A stretch of DNA of 5,311 nucleotides from Alcaligenaceae bacterium (lineage in GTDB: Bacteria; Pseudomonadota; Gammaproteobacteria; Burkholderiales; Burkholderiaceae_B), in assembly GCA_029265335.1 (NCBI GenBank), contig JAJUJN010000174.1:1-5311 (forward strand). Direction: 5' to 3'. The notes under the pieces were generated by a model. That model saw only the letters and a program-made list of their open reading frames with translations. It was not told the DNA's origin and searched no databases. Shown here piece after piece: positions 1-5,311 of the stretch. The position numbers and the translations under genes are program-made. Positions within the stretch are counted from its first letter, which is position 1. Every line of letters begins with the position of its first letter.

Positions 1-473
1 ATGTCCATCATTTTCATGATGACCTGGCCGGTGAGATCCTGGAAGTCTTGCGCCATCATGATTTCCATCAGCTGGGCGGAAGTGGCCTGAGTGTTTTCGG
101 GCACTTCACGCAGGTAGCTGCGGGTGTCATCCACCAGCTCACGGGCCTGGTCGAGCTCGATGGGCTCGGCAAACCACGCTTGCCAACGCTGGTCCAGCGA
201 TTTGGCATCGCGTTCGATGCGTTCTTGCAGAGGCTGGGCGGCTTCGGTGGCGTTGAGCACGCGGTTGGCGGCCTGCTCGGTCATGTTGGCCACGTAGCGC
301 AGGCGGTCGCGAGCGTCGGGGATGGCGTCGGCCACTTCGGCGATGGCGCGGTCGAGGCCCAGCTCGCGCATGCCGTCACGCAGCATGCGCGCCATGGCGC
401 CGATGCGGGCAACGATGTCTTCGGCCTGTTCGGTGGAAGTCACCTGAAAGGGGTGCGAGGAATCTTGGGTCAC
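1..473 (-). CDS. cheZ: CheZ, CheY-P phosphatase (3' end cut by window edge)
   Basis: CheZ speeds dephosphorylation of CheY-P in the cytoplasm and so ends the motor-switching signal. I translated the minus strand by hand from a GTG at 473-471; 157 full codons are visible and the frame runs off at base 1 with no stop. The protein begins [10 protein letters not shown] and is strongly helical, as expected for the long CheZ helical hairpin. The decisive motif is [10 protein letters not shown] at residues 141-150: Asp146 and Gln150 match the catalytic Asp143 and Gln147 of E. coli CheZ. The C-terminal CheY-binding peptide lies outside the window. The GTG start is chosen because an AGGAG site lies 9 nt upstream and no ATG exists between the cheY stop and this codon. 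It follows cheY by 23 nt, surely in the same operon. Family identity is secure. Confidence 0.95.
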   Translation of the reverse strand, partial: MTQDSSHPFQVTSTEQAEDIVARIGAMARMLRDGMRELGLDRAIAEVADAIPDARDRLRYVANMTEQAANRVLNATEAAQPLQERIERDAKSLDQRWQAWFAEPIELDQARELVDDTRSYLREVPENTQATSAQLMEIMMAQDFQDLTGQVIMKMMD

Positions 474-482
474 GGCTGCAGT

Positions 483-487
483 CTCCT
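483..487 (-). promoter_or_regulatory. Ribosome binding site of cheZ
   Basis: The minus strand reads AGGAG here, 9 nt before the GTG at 473. It lies between the cheY stop and cheZ and decides the GTG start of cheZ. Confidence 0.75.
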
Positions 488-496
488 AGTGCCCGG

Positions 497-886
497 TCAG
501 TGGCCGAGCTTTTCGAATATCTTGTTGAGCTTTTCTTCCAGTGTGGCGGCAGTGAAAGGCTTGACGACGTAGCCACTGGCGCCGGCCTGGGCGGCCGCCA
601 CGATGTTTTCCTTCTTGGCTTCGGCCGTGACCATCAGCACCGGCAGCTTGGAAAGCGTCGCGTCGGCGCGGATTTCCTTGAGCATTTCGAGGCCGTCGAG
701 GTTGGGCATATTCCAGTCGGACACCACAAAGTCGAAGTTGCCGTTACGCAGTTTGTCGAGCGCCATCTGGCCGTCCTCGGCTTCGTCGACGTTCTCGAAC
801 CCCAATTCTTTCAGCAGGTTGCGCACGATGCGACGCATGGTGGGGAAGTCGTCTACCACCAGAAATTTCATGCTCTTGTTGCTCAT
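497..886 (-). CDS. cheY: CheY, chemotaxis response regulator
   Basis: Single-domain receiver protein that takes phosphate from CheA and, as CheY-P, binds FliM at the flagellar switch. At 129 residues it has the same length as E. coli CheY, and the key residues fall at the same numbers: acidic pocket Asp12 and Asp13, phosphoacceptor Asp57 in SDWNMP, Thr87, Tyr106 and Lys109. The stretch TAEAKKENI and the C-terminal [20 protein letters not shown] are almost unchanged from the E. coli protein as I recall it, so the FliM, CheA and CheZ contact face (alpha4-beta5-alpha5) is probably conserved. The ATG at 886 gives the E. coli-like N-terminus; an internal ATG at codon 6 has no ribosome site. It is 66 nt after cheB and 23 nt before cheZ, its phosphatase. 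No defects are seen. Confidence 0.98.
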   Translation of the reverse strand: MSNKSMKFLVVDDFPTMRRIVRNLLKELGFENVDEAEDGQMALDKLRNGNFDFVVSDWNMPNLDGLEMLKEIRADATLSKLPVLMVTAEAKKENIVAAAQAGASGYVVKPFTAATLEEKLNKIFEKLGH

Positions 887-898
887 GATCGATTTTGA

Positions 899-902
899 CT
901 CC
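899..902 (-). promoter_or_regulatory. Distant Shine-Dalgarno candidate for cheY
   Basis: The minus strand reads GGAG here (context TCGGAGTC), 12 nt before the cheY ATG at 886, which is longer than the usual 5-9 nt. No closer purine-rich match is visible, so this is the best candidate. It is a weak site for a protein normally made in large amounts. Confidence 0.45.
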
Positions 903-952
903 GAAAACGCTGAGTAAATGGAATGTTGGTTGATTTGGCGACCTACGCACCT

Positions 953-2035
953 TTACACCCGGTTGGTGCGGGCGCCGAAGCTGGCCAGATTGGCCAGCAC
1001 ACGTTCGGCCATCTGCGGCAGCGGCACCACTTCGTCTACCCCGCCGGTGGCGATGGCTTCGCGCGGCATGCCGAACACTACGCAGCTGGCTTCATCTTGC
1101 GCCAGGGTACGCGCGCCGGCGTCGTGCATGGCGCGCATGCCGGCCGCGCCGTCGCGGCCCATGCCGGTGAGAATCACGCCGATGGCATTGCGCCCCGCCG
1201 CTTCGGCCGCCGAATGAAACAGCACGTCTACCGAAGGCCGATGACGGTTCACCGGCGGTGCATCGTCGAGCTCGACCACGTAGTTGGCGCCACTGCGGGC
1301 CAGGCGCATGTGGTGCTCGCCCGGTGCAATATACGCGTGGCCCGGCAGCACGCGCTCGCCATGGGTGGCTTCGCTGACCGTCATCTGGGTGTGCTGATTG
1401 AGCCGTTGCGCAAAAGAACGGGTAAAGCCGGCCGGCATATGCTGGGTGATCAGCATACCGGGCGCGTCGGGCGGCATGGGTTCAAGCAGCGCCCGGATGG
1501 CTTCGGTGCCGCCGGTGGAAGCGCCGATGATCACCAGCTTCTCGGTGCTGGCCAGGGGCCGGCGCAAACGCTGCGGCGGCTCGCGCCGGTGCGCAATGGC
1601 CCGCACCCGGGCCCGCGCAGCAGCGCGCACTTTATCGGCGATGTCGTCGGCATAGGCGGTCAGACCTTCGCGTATCCCCAGCGCCGGTTTGCCCACGAAA
1701 TCCACCGCACCCAGCTCGAGTGCACGCAGTGTGGCTTCTGAACCATGCTGGGTGAGCGACGACACCATGACCACCGGCATGGGGCGCAGGCGCATGAGCT
1801 TTTCGAGAAAATCCAGGCCATCCATGCGAGGCATTTCGACGTCGAGCGTGAGCACATCGGGATTGTGCTGCTTGATGAGCTCGCGCGCCACGTATGGGTC
1901 GGGCGCCGTGGCCACCACCTCGATATCCGGTTGCTGGCCCAGAATCTGCGTCATCAACTGACGGATGAGTGCCGAATCGTCGACACAAATCACGCGGATC
2001 TTGCGACCCGCGCTGTTGGAAGAAGAACTTGCCAT
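953..2035 (-). CDS. cheB: CheB, receptor methylesterase/glutamine deamidase
   Basis: CheB hydrolyses receptor glutamyl methyl esters and deamidates receptor glutamines; phosphorylation by CheA activates it. With the ATG at 2035 the protein has 360 residues. Residues about 12-130 are a receiver domain with Asp19, Asp20, phosphoacceptor Asp65 ([10 protein letters not shown]) and Lys116. An Arg-rich linker (about 137-165) leads to the esterase domain with GASTGG (Ser173), TQHMP (His199) and TGMGRDG (Asp295). These three match the Salmonella triad Ser164/His190/Asp286 with a constant +9 shift. A longer reading from a GTG at 2053 adds six residues (MGWSIT), but the ATG has a GGTGGAG ribosome site 7 nt upstream that would fall inside that extension, so the ATG is preferred. 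The gene follows cheD by 21 nt and ends with TAA. Both domains look intact. Confidence 0.97.
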   Translation of the reverse strand: MASSSSNSAGRKIRVICVDDSALIRQLMTQILGQQPDIEVVATAPDPYVARELIKQHNPDVLTLDVEMPRMDGLDFLEKLMRLRPMPVVMVSSLTQHGSEATLRALELGAVDFVGKPALGIREGLTAYADDIADKVRAAARARVRAIAHRREPPQRLRRPLASTEKLVIIGASTGGTEAIRALLEPMPPDAPGMLITQHMPAGFTRSFAQRLNQHTQMTVSEATHGERVLPGHAYIAPGEHHMRLARSGANYVVELDDAPPVNRHRPSVDVLFHSAAEAAGRNAIGVILTGMGRDGAAGMRAMHDAGARTLAQDEASCVVFGMPREAIATGGVDEVVPLPQMAERVLANLASFGARTNRV

Positions 2036-2042
2036 CGTGATA

Positions 2043-2049
2043 CTCCACC
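2043..2049 (-). promoter_or_regulatory. Ribosome binding site of cheB
   Basis: The minus strand reads GGTGGAG here, ending 7 nt before the ATG at 2035. It supports that ATG over the in-frame GTG at 2053, which overlaps the site's upstream flank. Confidence 0.7.
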
Positions 2050-2056
2050 CCACCCT

Positions 2057-2680
2057 TCAGCGCCGAGGGGTGCCAAAAAGCTCGAAGCGCGGCCGCGGCG
2101 GATCGCTCCTGAGGCTGCCGCGCAGCTCCAGCTCGCGCCGCGCCACCACTTCGTTGGTGTGTTGCTGCGAGCGCATGCGGCGCATCATCACTTTGCCGGA
2201 ACGAGGATAGTAGTGAACGCGGCGCGGATCGTTGCCGCGCAGATCCTGCGCGACCACAGGAATTTGCTCGGTCCTCAGATATGTCAGCACAAAATCGGCA
2301 TTGCGCTCGCCGATGTTGAGCAGCTGCATTTGTTCCAGCACGGCGCCACCGCCAAACACCTTGGCTTCGAGCCGCTCACGGCGGGCGCCCCGCTTGAACA
2401 ATTCATTGATCAATACCTCCATGGCGAATGCGCCATAACGCATGGAAGCCGATTCGAGCCGATTGCTGTCGTCGTCACCGGGCAGCATGAAGTGGTTCAT
2501 GCCACCCACACCGGCCTCGGGGTCGCGGATACAAGCGGCCACGCAGGAACCCAGCACGGTGCTGAGCACAATGTCTTCGTCGGTCACGTAGTATTCGTTG
2601 GGCAGCAGCTTCACCACCTCTCGCCTCAGGCGGCTGTCGTAGCTGCGCCGCGTGGCCAGGGCCTTGTGTACGCCGCTCAT
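2057..2680 (-). CDS. cheD: CheD, chemoreceptor glutamine deamidase
   Basis: CheD converts specific receptor glutamines to glutamates, tuning receptor activity and creating methylation sites. The 207-residue protein shows the family signature [11 protein letters not shown] (43-53) with the nucleophile Cys46, and GGMNHFMLP (59-67) with His63; these match Cys27 and His44 of T. maritima CheD. The third residue, Thr21 there, aligns with Ser40, which also offers a hydroxyl. Further family features are FGGGA (109-113), NIGERN (122-127) and the closing [16 protein letters not shown] strand pair (149-164). A basic tail of about 37 residues (171-207) extends past the core. The start ATG overlaps the cheR stop as ATGA, indicating translational coupling; a partial GGTGG ribosome site lies 7 nt upstream. 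No CheC, the usual CheD partner in Bacillus and Thermotoga, is in the window, and CheZ is present instead. Identification is firm; the role in this pathway is inferred. Confidence 0.96.
   Translation of the reverse strand: MSGVHKALATRRSYDSRLRREVVKLLPNEYYVTDEDIVLSTVLGSCVAACIRDPEAGVGGMNHFMLPGDDDSNRLESASMRYGAFAMEVLINELFKRGARRERLEAKVFGGGAVLEQMQLLNIGERNADFVLTYLRTEQIPVVAQDLRGNDPRRVHYYPRSGKVMMRRMRSQQHTNEVVARRELELRGSLRSDPPRPRFELFGTPRR
2677..2680 (-). other. ATGA stop/start overlap, cheR-cheD
   Basis: The TGA of cheR (2679-2677) and the ATG of cheD (2680-2678) share bases in ATGA. This layout commonly allows terminating ribosomes to restart, so the two enzymes are probably made in linked amounts. Confidence 0.85.
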
Positions 2681-3543
2681 GGGCTAGCCACCACACGCTC
2701 GTACACCGTTTGCCCGCGCAGCCGAAAGTCACGGCTGATGTAGGTGAAGTTCTCGGAATGACCGGCGAACAGCAAGCCACCCGGTTTGAGCAAGGGCGCC
2801 ATGCGCTCGAGGATGCGCGCCTGGGTGGGCTTGTCGAAGTAAATCATTACGTTGCGGCAGAAAATCACATCAAAAGGCAGGCGTATGGGCCATTGTGGGT
2901 CAAGCAGGTTGAGCGCTTCGAACCGCACGCGCGCCACCACCTCGGGGCGCACCCGCACCAGGCCCACATTGCGCCCCTTGCCCTTCAGAAAGTGCCGACG
3001 CAAGATGTCGGGGCTCACTTTGCTCACCCGCTCCGCGGGGTACACGCCGCTGCGCGCTTGTTTCAATACATTGGTGTCGATGTCGGTGGCATAGACCGAG
3101 GTGTCGCCAATGCGCGGGCCCAGCGCGTCGAGCAAGGTCATGGCAATGGAATAAGGCTCTTCGCCCGACGACGCGGCGTTGCACCACACCTGCATGGGCC
3201 GATTCAGCTGGCGGGCGTAGTCGGCCAGAATCGGAAAGTGATGCTCCTCGCGAAAGAATGCGGTGAGGTTGGTGGTGAGCGCGTTGATGAAGAGCTCCCA
3301 CTCGGGTGCAGTGTCGTTGCGCTCGAGTTCATCCAAATACGGCCCGAAATCTCTCAGGCCTCGGGCACGCAGCCGCCGCGCGAGGCGGCTGTACACCATT
3401 TCGCGCTTGTGCGTACCCAAGGAGATACCGGCCCGCCGATGGATCATGGCGCGCACCCGCGCGAAATCCGCGTCGCTGAAGTCGAAGTGACGCTCGCTCG
3501 GGCCGAACTCGGTGGCCTCGCCGGCCGCCAGCACCTGCGGCAT
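2677..3543 (-). CDS. cheR: CheR, chemoreceptor glutamate methyltransferase
   Basis: CheR transfers methyl groups from S-adenosylmethionine (SAM) to receptor glutamates during adaptation. At 288 residues it is nearly the size of the enterobacterial enzyme. The N-terminal helical domain (about 20-90) ends in [10 protein letters not shown] with Arg98, the same number as the Salmonella active-site arginine. The SAM domain follows, with [14 protein letters not shown] (122-135, Glu129), YATDID (Asp154), NLL (Asn212), [10 protein letters not shown] (228-237) and GHSEN (261-265). The beta-subdomain carries [12 protein letters not shown] (188-199), like the Gly-rich loop of CheR proteins that bind a receptor C-terminal pentapeptide. 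The ATG at 3543 overlaps the receptor stop as TAATG, with no strong ribosome site, so its translation is probably coupled to the receptor. The gene ends in the ATGA overlap with cheD. Catalytic residues are complete. Confidence 0.97.
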   Translation of the reverse strand: MPQVLAAGEATEFGPSERHFDFSDADFARVRAMIHRRAGISLGTHKREMVYSRLARRLRARGLRDFGPYLDELERNDTAPEWELFINALTTNLTAFFREEHHFPILADYARQLNRPMQVWCNAASSGEEPYSIAMTLLDALGPRIGDTSVYATDIDTNVLKQARSGVYPAERVSKVSPDILRRHFLKGKGRNVGLVRVRPEVVARVRFEALNLLDPQWPIRLPFDVIFCRNVMIYFDKPTQARILERMAPLLKPGGLLFAGHSENFTYISRDFRLRGQTVYERVVASP

Positions 3544-3545
3544 TA
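3543..3545 (-). other. TAATG stop/start overlap, MCP-cheR
   Basis: The receptor stop TAA (3545-3543) and the cheR ATG (3543-3541) share base 3543. No clear Shine-Dalgarno site precedes this ATG, so cheR probably depends on ribosomes finishing the receptor gene. Confidence 0.8.
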
Positions 3546-5311
3546 CTGCGCCAGCGCGGGGCGGCCCATGCCGTCGCCTGCGCCATCGAATTCATCGGCT
3601 TCTTCGTGGTCGTCGGCAAGAGCGGTACGCTCCACCTGCGGGTCACTGGTGAGCGACTGGGCGGGCACTTCGATGATCTCGGCTTCGTTCACCCGGAAGG
3701 TAGAAACGGCCTCGCGCAGCGCGGCTGCCTGTTCTTCGAGCGACGCGGCCGCGGCGGCGGCCTCTTCCACCAAGGCGGCGTTCTGCTGGGTGACTTCGTC
3801 CATCTGCGCTACGGCACGGTTCACTTGCTCGATGCCGCTCGATTGTTCCTCGGAAGCGGCCGAGATTTCGCCCATGATGTCGGTGACACGCTGCACTGCG
3901 TTGACCACTTCACGCATGGTTTCGCCGGCGCGTGACACCAGCTGAGTGCCGCTTTGCACTTCGTTGTCGGAGGCCTGAATCAGCTCCTTGATTTCGCGAG
4001 CCGCCTGAGCGCTGCGTTGCGCCAGGGTACGCACTTCGCCCGCCACCACGGCAAATCCCTTGCCCTGCTCGCCGGCGCGTGCGGCTTCCACCGCGGCGTT
4101 CAGCGCCAGAATATTGGTTTGAAAGGCAATGCTGTCGATCACGGAAATGATCTCGGTGACTTTCTGCGAGCTCTCGGAGATACGGCCCATGCTGTGCACC
4201 ACTTCGCCCACCACTTCGCCGCCCTGCACGGCCGTGCTCGAGGCATTGGTGGCCAGTTGGTTGGCCTGACGCGCGTTGTCGGCGTTTTGCTTGACGGTGG
4301 AGGCCAGCTCTTCCATGCTGGCGGCGGTTTCTTCGAGCGACGCAGCCTGTTGCTCGGTACGGCTGGAGAGGTCGGCGTTGCCGGCAGCGATTTCGCGGGA
4401 ACCGAAGTTGATTTCTTCCACCCCGCTACGTACCGACAGCAAGGTTTTGCCAAGACCCTGCTGCATGCGACGCAAGGCGGCGAAGAGCTGGCCGATTTCG
4501 TTGTTGCTGCGCACGTCCACCTTGCCGGTGAGGTCGCCGGCCGCGATGCGATCGAACAGCGCACCCACCTGCTTGAGGGGCTGCAGCACCACCCGGCCCA
4601 GGAAGATGCGGGCGCCGATCATGAGCAGAATACCCACCACCACCGCGCCAATCGACAGAATCAGCGCCAGGCGAAAGTTGCTGGCCACTTGCTCTTCGAG
4701 ATCGGCTCGTAGCGCTTCGGAGAACGCGGTGAAGTCATCGATCGACTTGACGAACTGCTGCCCGCGCGGGTTGCTGTGATCATCGTTGATCATGTAGAAG
4801 CTGGTGAAGTCGCTGCGCTCCAGCGAATCGAGCAGGGTTTCCACGCCATCGTCGATGTAGCCGCGATAGCCGCGCAACACATCCATATAGGCACGACGCC
4901 CTTCGGGATCGGTCAACGGCGCGCTCTGGTAGGCCGCGAAAGTGGTTTTGGCCAGCTCGGTGAGTTCGCGTGCGGTTTTGAGTTCGGCCTCGGCCGTGGC
5001 GGTGGCGGCGCGAACTGTCTGGGTGGCCATATCGCGCTCGGCCTGGGCAGCGCGCTCCATGTAGCGTGCCGACGACAGCAAATGCACCCGCGCCTGGAGC
5101 AGGCTGGAGTTGATCACGTTGGCCTCGTAGGAACGGGCCGAGACGGTTTCCAGCTGGTTGAAATAATTGGCCGACTGCTGAAGGAAGTAAACCCCCATGC
5201 CGCCCATGGCGATCACCATCAGCAGGAACACCCCCAGCACGCTCATCAGCGCGGCATTGACGGTGAGCCCTCGGGCACGATCCTGCTTCAGGGTTTTCTT
5301 CTTTTTGTCGC
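3543..5311 (-). CDS. Methyl-accepting chemotaxis protein, Tsr/Tar-like (5' end cut by window edge)
   Basis: Inner-membrane chemoreceptor that controls CheA. The frame stays open to base 5311, giving 588 visible residues. An ATG at 5246 lies inside the first membrane segment and has no ribosome site, so the true start is probably just outside; the preceding codons give a basic cytoplasmic stretch, [14 protein letters not shown]. Numbered from that ATG: TM1 to about 22; a helical periplasmic sensor at 24-190, resembling the Tar/Tsr four-helix bundle; TM2 at 191-216; HAMP at 217-270; methylation helix 1 at 293-317 ([16 protein letters not shown]); the conserved hairpin tip at 371-400 ([20 protein letters not shown]); methylation helix 2 at 463-505; and an acidic linker at 520-567. 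Spacing between the methylation helices matches E. coli Tsr, so this is probably a 36-heptad receptor. The C-terminus, GRPALAQ, is not an NWETF-type tether. The ligand is unknown. Confidence 0.93.
   Translation of the reverse strand, partial: DKKKKTLKQDRARGLTVNAALMSVLGVFLLMVIAMGGMGVYFLQQSANYFNQLETVSARSYEANVINSSLLQARVHLLSSARYMERAAQAERDMATQTVRAATATAEAELKTARELTELAKTTFAAYQSAPLTDPEGRRAYMDVLRGYRGYIDDGVETLLDSLERSDFTSFYMINDDHSNPRGQQFVKSIDDFTAFSEALRADLEEQVASNFRLALILSIGAVVVGILLMIGARIFLGRVVLQPLKQVGALFDRIAAGDLTGKVDVRSNNEIGQLFAALRRMQQGLGKTLLSVRSGVEEINFGSREIAAGNADLSSRTEQQAASLEETAASMEELASTVKQNADNARQANQLATNASSTAVQGGEVVGEVVHSMGRISESSQKVTEIISVIDSIAFQTNILALNAAVEAARAGEQGKGFAVVAGEVRTLAQRSAQAAREIKELIQASDNEVQSGTQLVSRAGETMREVVNAVQRVTDIMGEISAASEEQSSGIEQVNRAVAQMDEVTQQNAALVEEAAAAAASLEEQAAALREAVSTFRVNEAEIIEVPAQSLTSDPQVERTALADDHEEADEFDGAGDGMGRPALAQ

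Noticed and set aside
474..496. Possible terminator between cheY and cheZ.
   Set aside because: The 23-nt gap has no GC-rich stem with a T run; it holds only the cheZ ribosome site.
888..910. Weak inverted repeat (TTTT/AAAA arms) around the cheY ribosome site.
   Set aside because: The arms are four A-T pairs around a 7-nt loop, too weak to support a hairpin, terminator or riboswitch call.
932..955. Possible flagellar sigma-28 promoter before cheY: TAAAGGTG at 955-948 and GCCAAATC at 939-932 on the minus strand.
   Set aside because: The first box resembles TAAAGTTT, but the second matches GCCGATAA poorly and the spacer is 8 nt instead of about 11; the first box also overlaps the cheB stop codon. 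This is within chance expectation.
1097..4032. An identical 16-nt word at 1097-1112 and 4017-4032.
   Set aside because: Both copies encode the peptide RTLAQ with the same codons, one in CheB and one in the receptor. They are unrelated protein contexts, so this is a coincidence of codon preference.
3732..4343. An identical 15-nt word at 3732-3746 and 4329-4343 within the receptor gene.
   Set aside because: It encodes ASLEE in both methylation helices, a known symmetry of the MCP coiled-coil hairpin, and not a DNA repeat element.
923..4712. Long open frames on the plus strand, nearly end to end (923-1741, 1745-2743, 2710-3945, 3954-4712).
   Set aside because: They lie opposite cheB, cheD, cheR and the receptor, whose motifs are unmistakable. 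Their translations are His/Gly/Arg-rich with no domain I recognise, which is typical of antisense frames in GC-rich genes with strong third-position bias.

Overview
The window is part of a bacterial chemotaxis operon, and every gene reads right to left on the minus strand. In transcription order it holds a methyl-accepting chemotaxis receptor (MCP, 5' end cut by the window edge), cheR, cheD, cheB, cheY and the first 157 codons of cheZ (3' end cut by the other edge). The DNA is GC-rich. CheY and CheZ are close to the enterobacterial types, while CheD, which E. coli lacks, sits between CheR and CheB. This combination and order (MCP-cheR-cheD-cheB-cheY-cheZ) are typical of flagellated Betaproteobacteria, most likely Burkholderiales such as the Bordetella/Alcaligenaceae group. 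The organism assignment is inference from gene content and order, not a database match.

Layout from high to low coordinates: the receptor (3543-5311, open at 5311) shares one base with cheR (TAATG). cheR (2677-3543) overlaps cheD by four bases (ATGA). cheD (2057-2680) is 21 nt from the preferred ATG of cheB (953-2035). A 66-nt gap, the longest in the window, precedes cheY (497-886). Then 23 nt carrying a good Shine-Dalgarno site leads to the GTG start of cheZ (1-473). No tRNA, rRNA, mobile element, CRISPR array, strong terminator or stretch of over 300 nt without a gene was seen.

Together the genes form the adaptation and signal-output half of a flagellar chemotaxis pathway. The receptor senses a periplasmic ligand and controls a CheA kinase (not in the window). 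CheR methylates receptor glutamates. Phospho-CheB demethylates and deamidates them, and CheD is a second receptor glutamine deamidase. CheY-P binds the flagellar switch and CheZ dephosphorylates CheY-P. All expected catalytic residues are present in CheR, CheB, CheY and the visible part of CheZ. CheD has its Cys and His, with Ser where the T. maritima enzyme has Thr.

I find no evidence of a new system. The points worth a second look are modest. CheR has the loop of the pentapeptide-binding class but the adjacent receptor lacks an NWETF-like tail. The receptor start lies outside the window. The Tsr-like ligand-binding arginines are only partly kept. There is a gap with a distant ribosome site before cheY.
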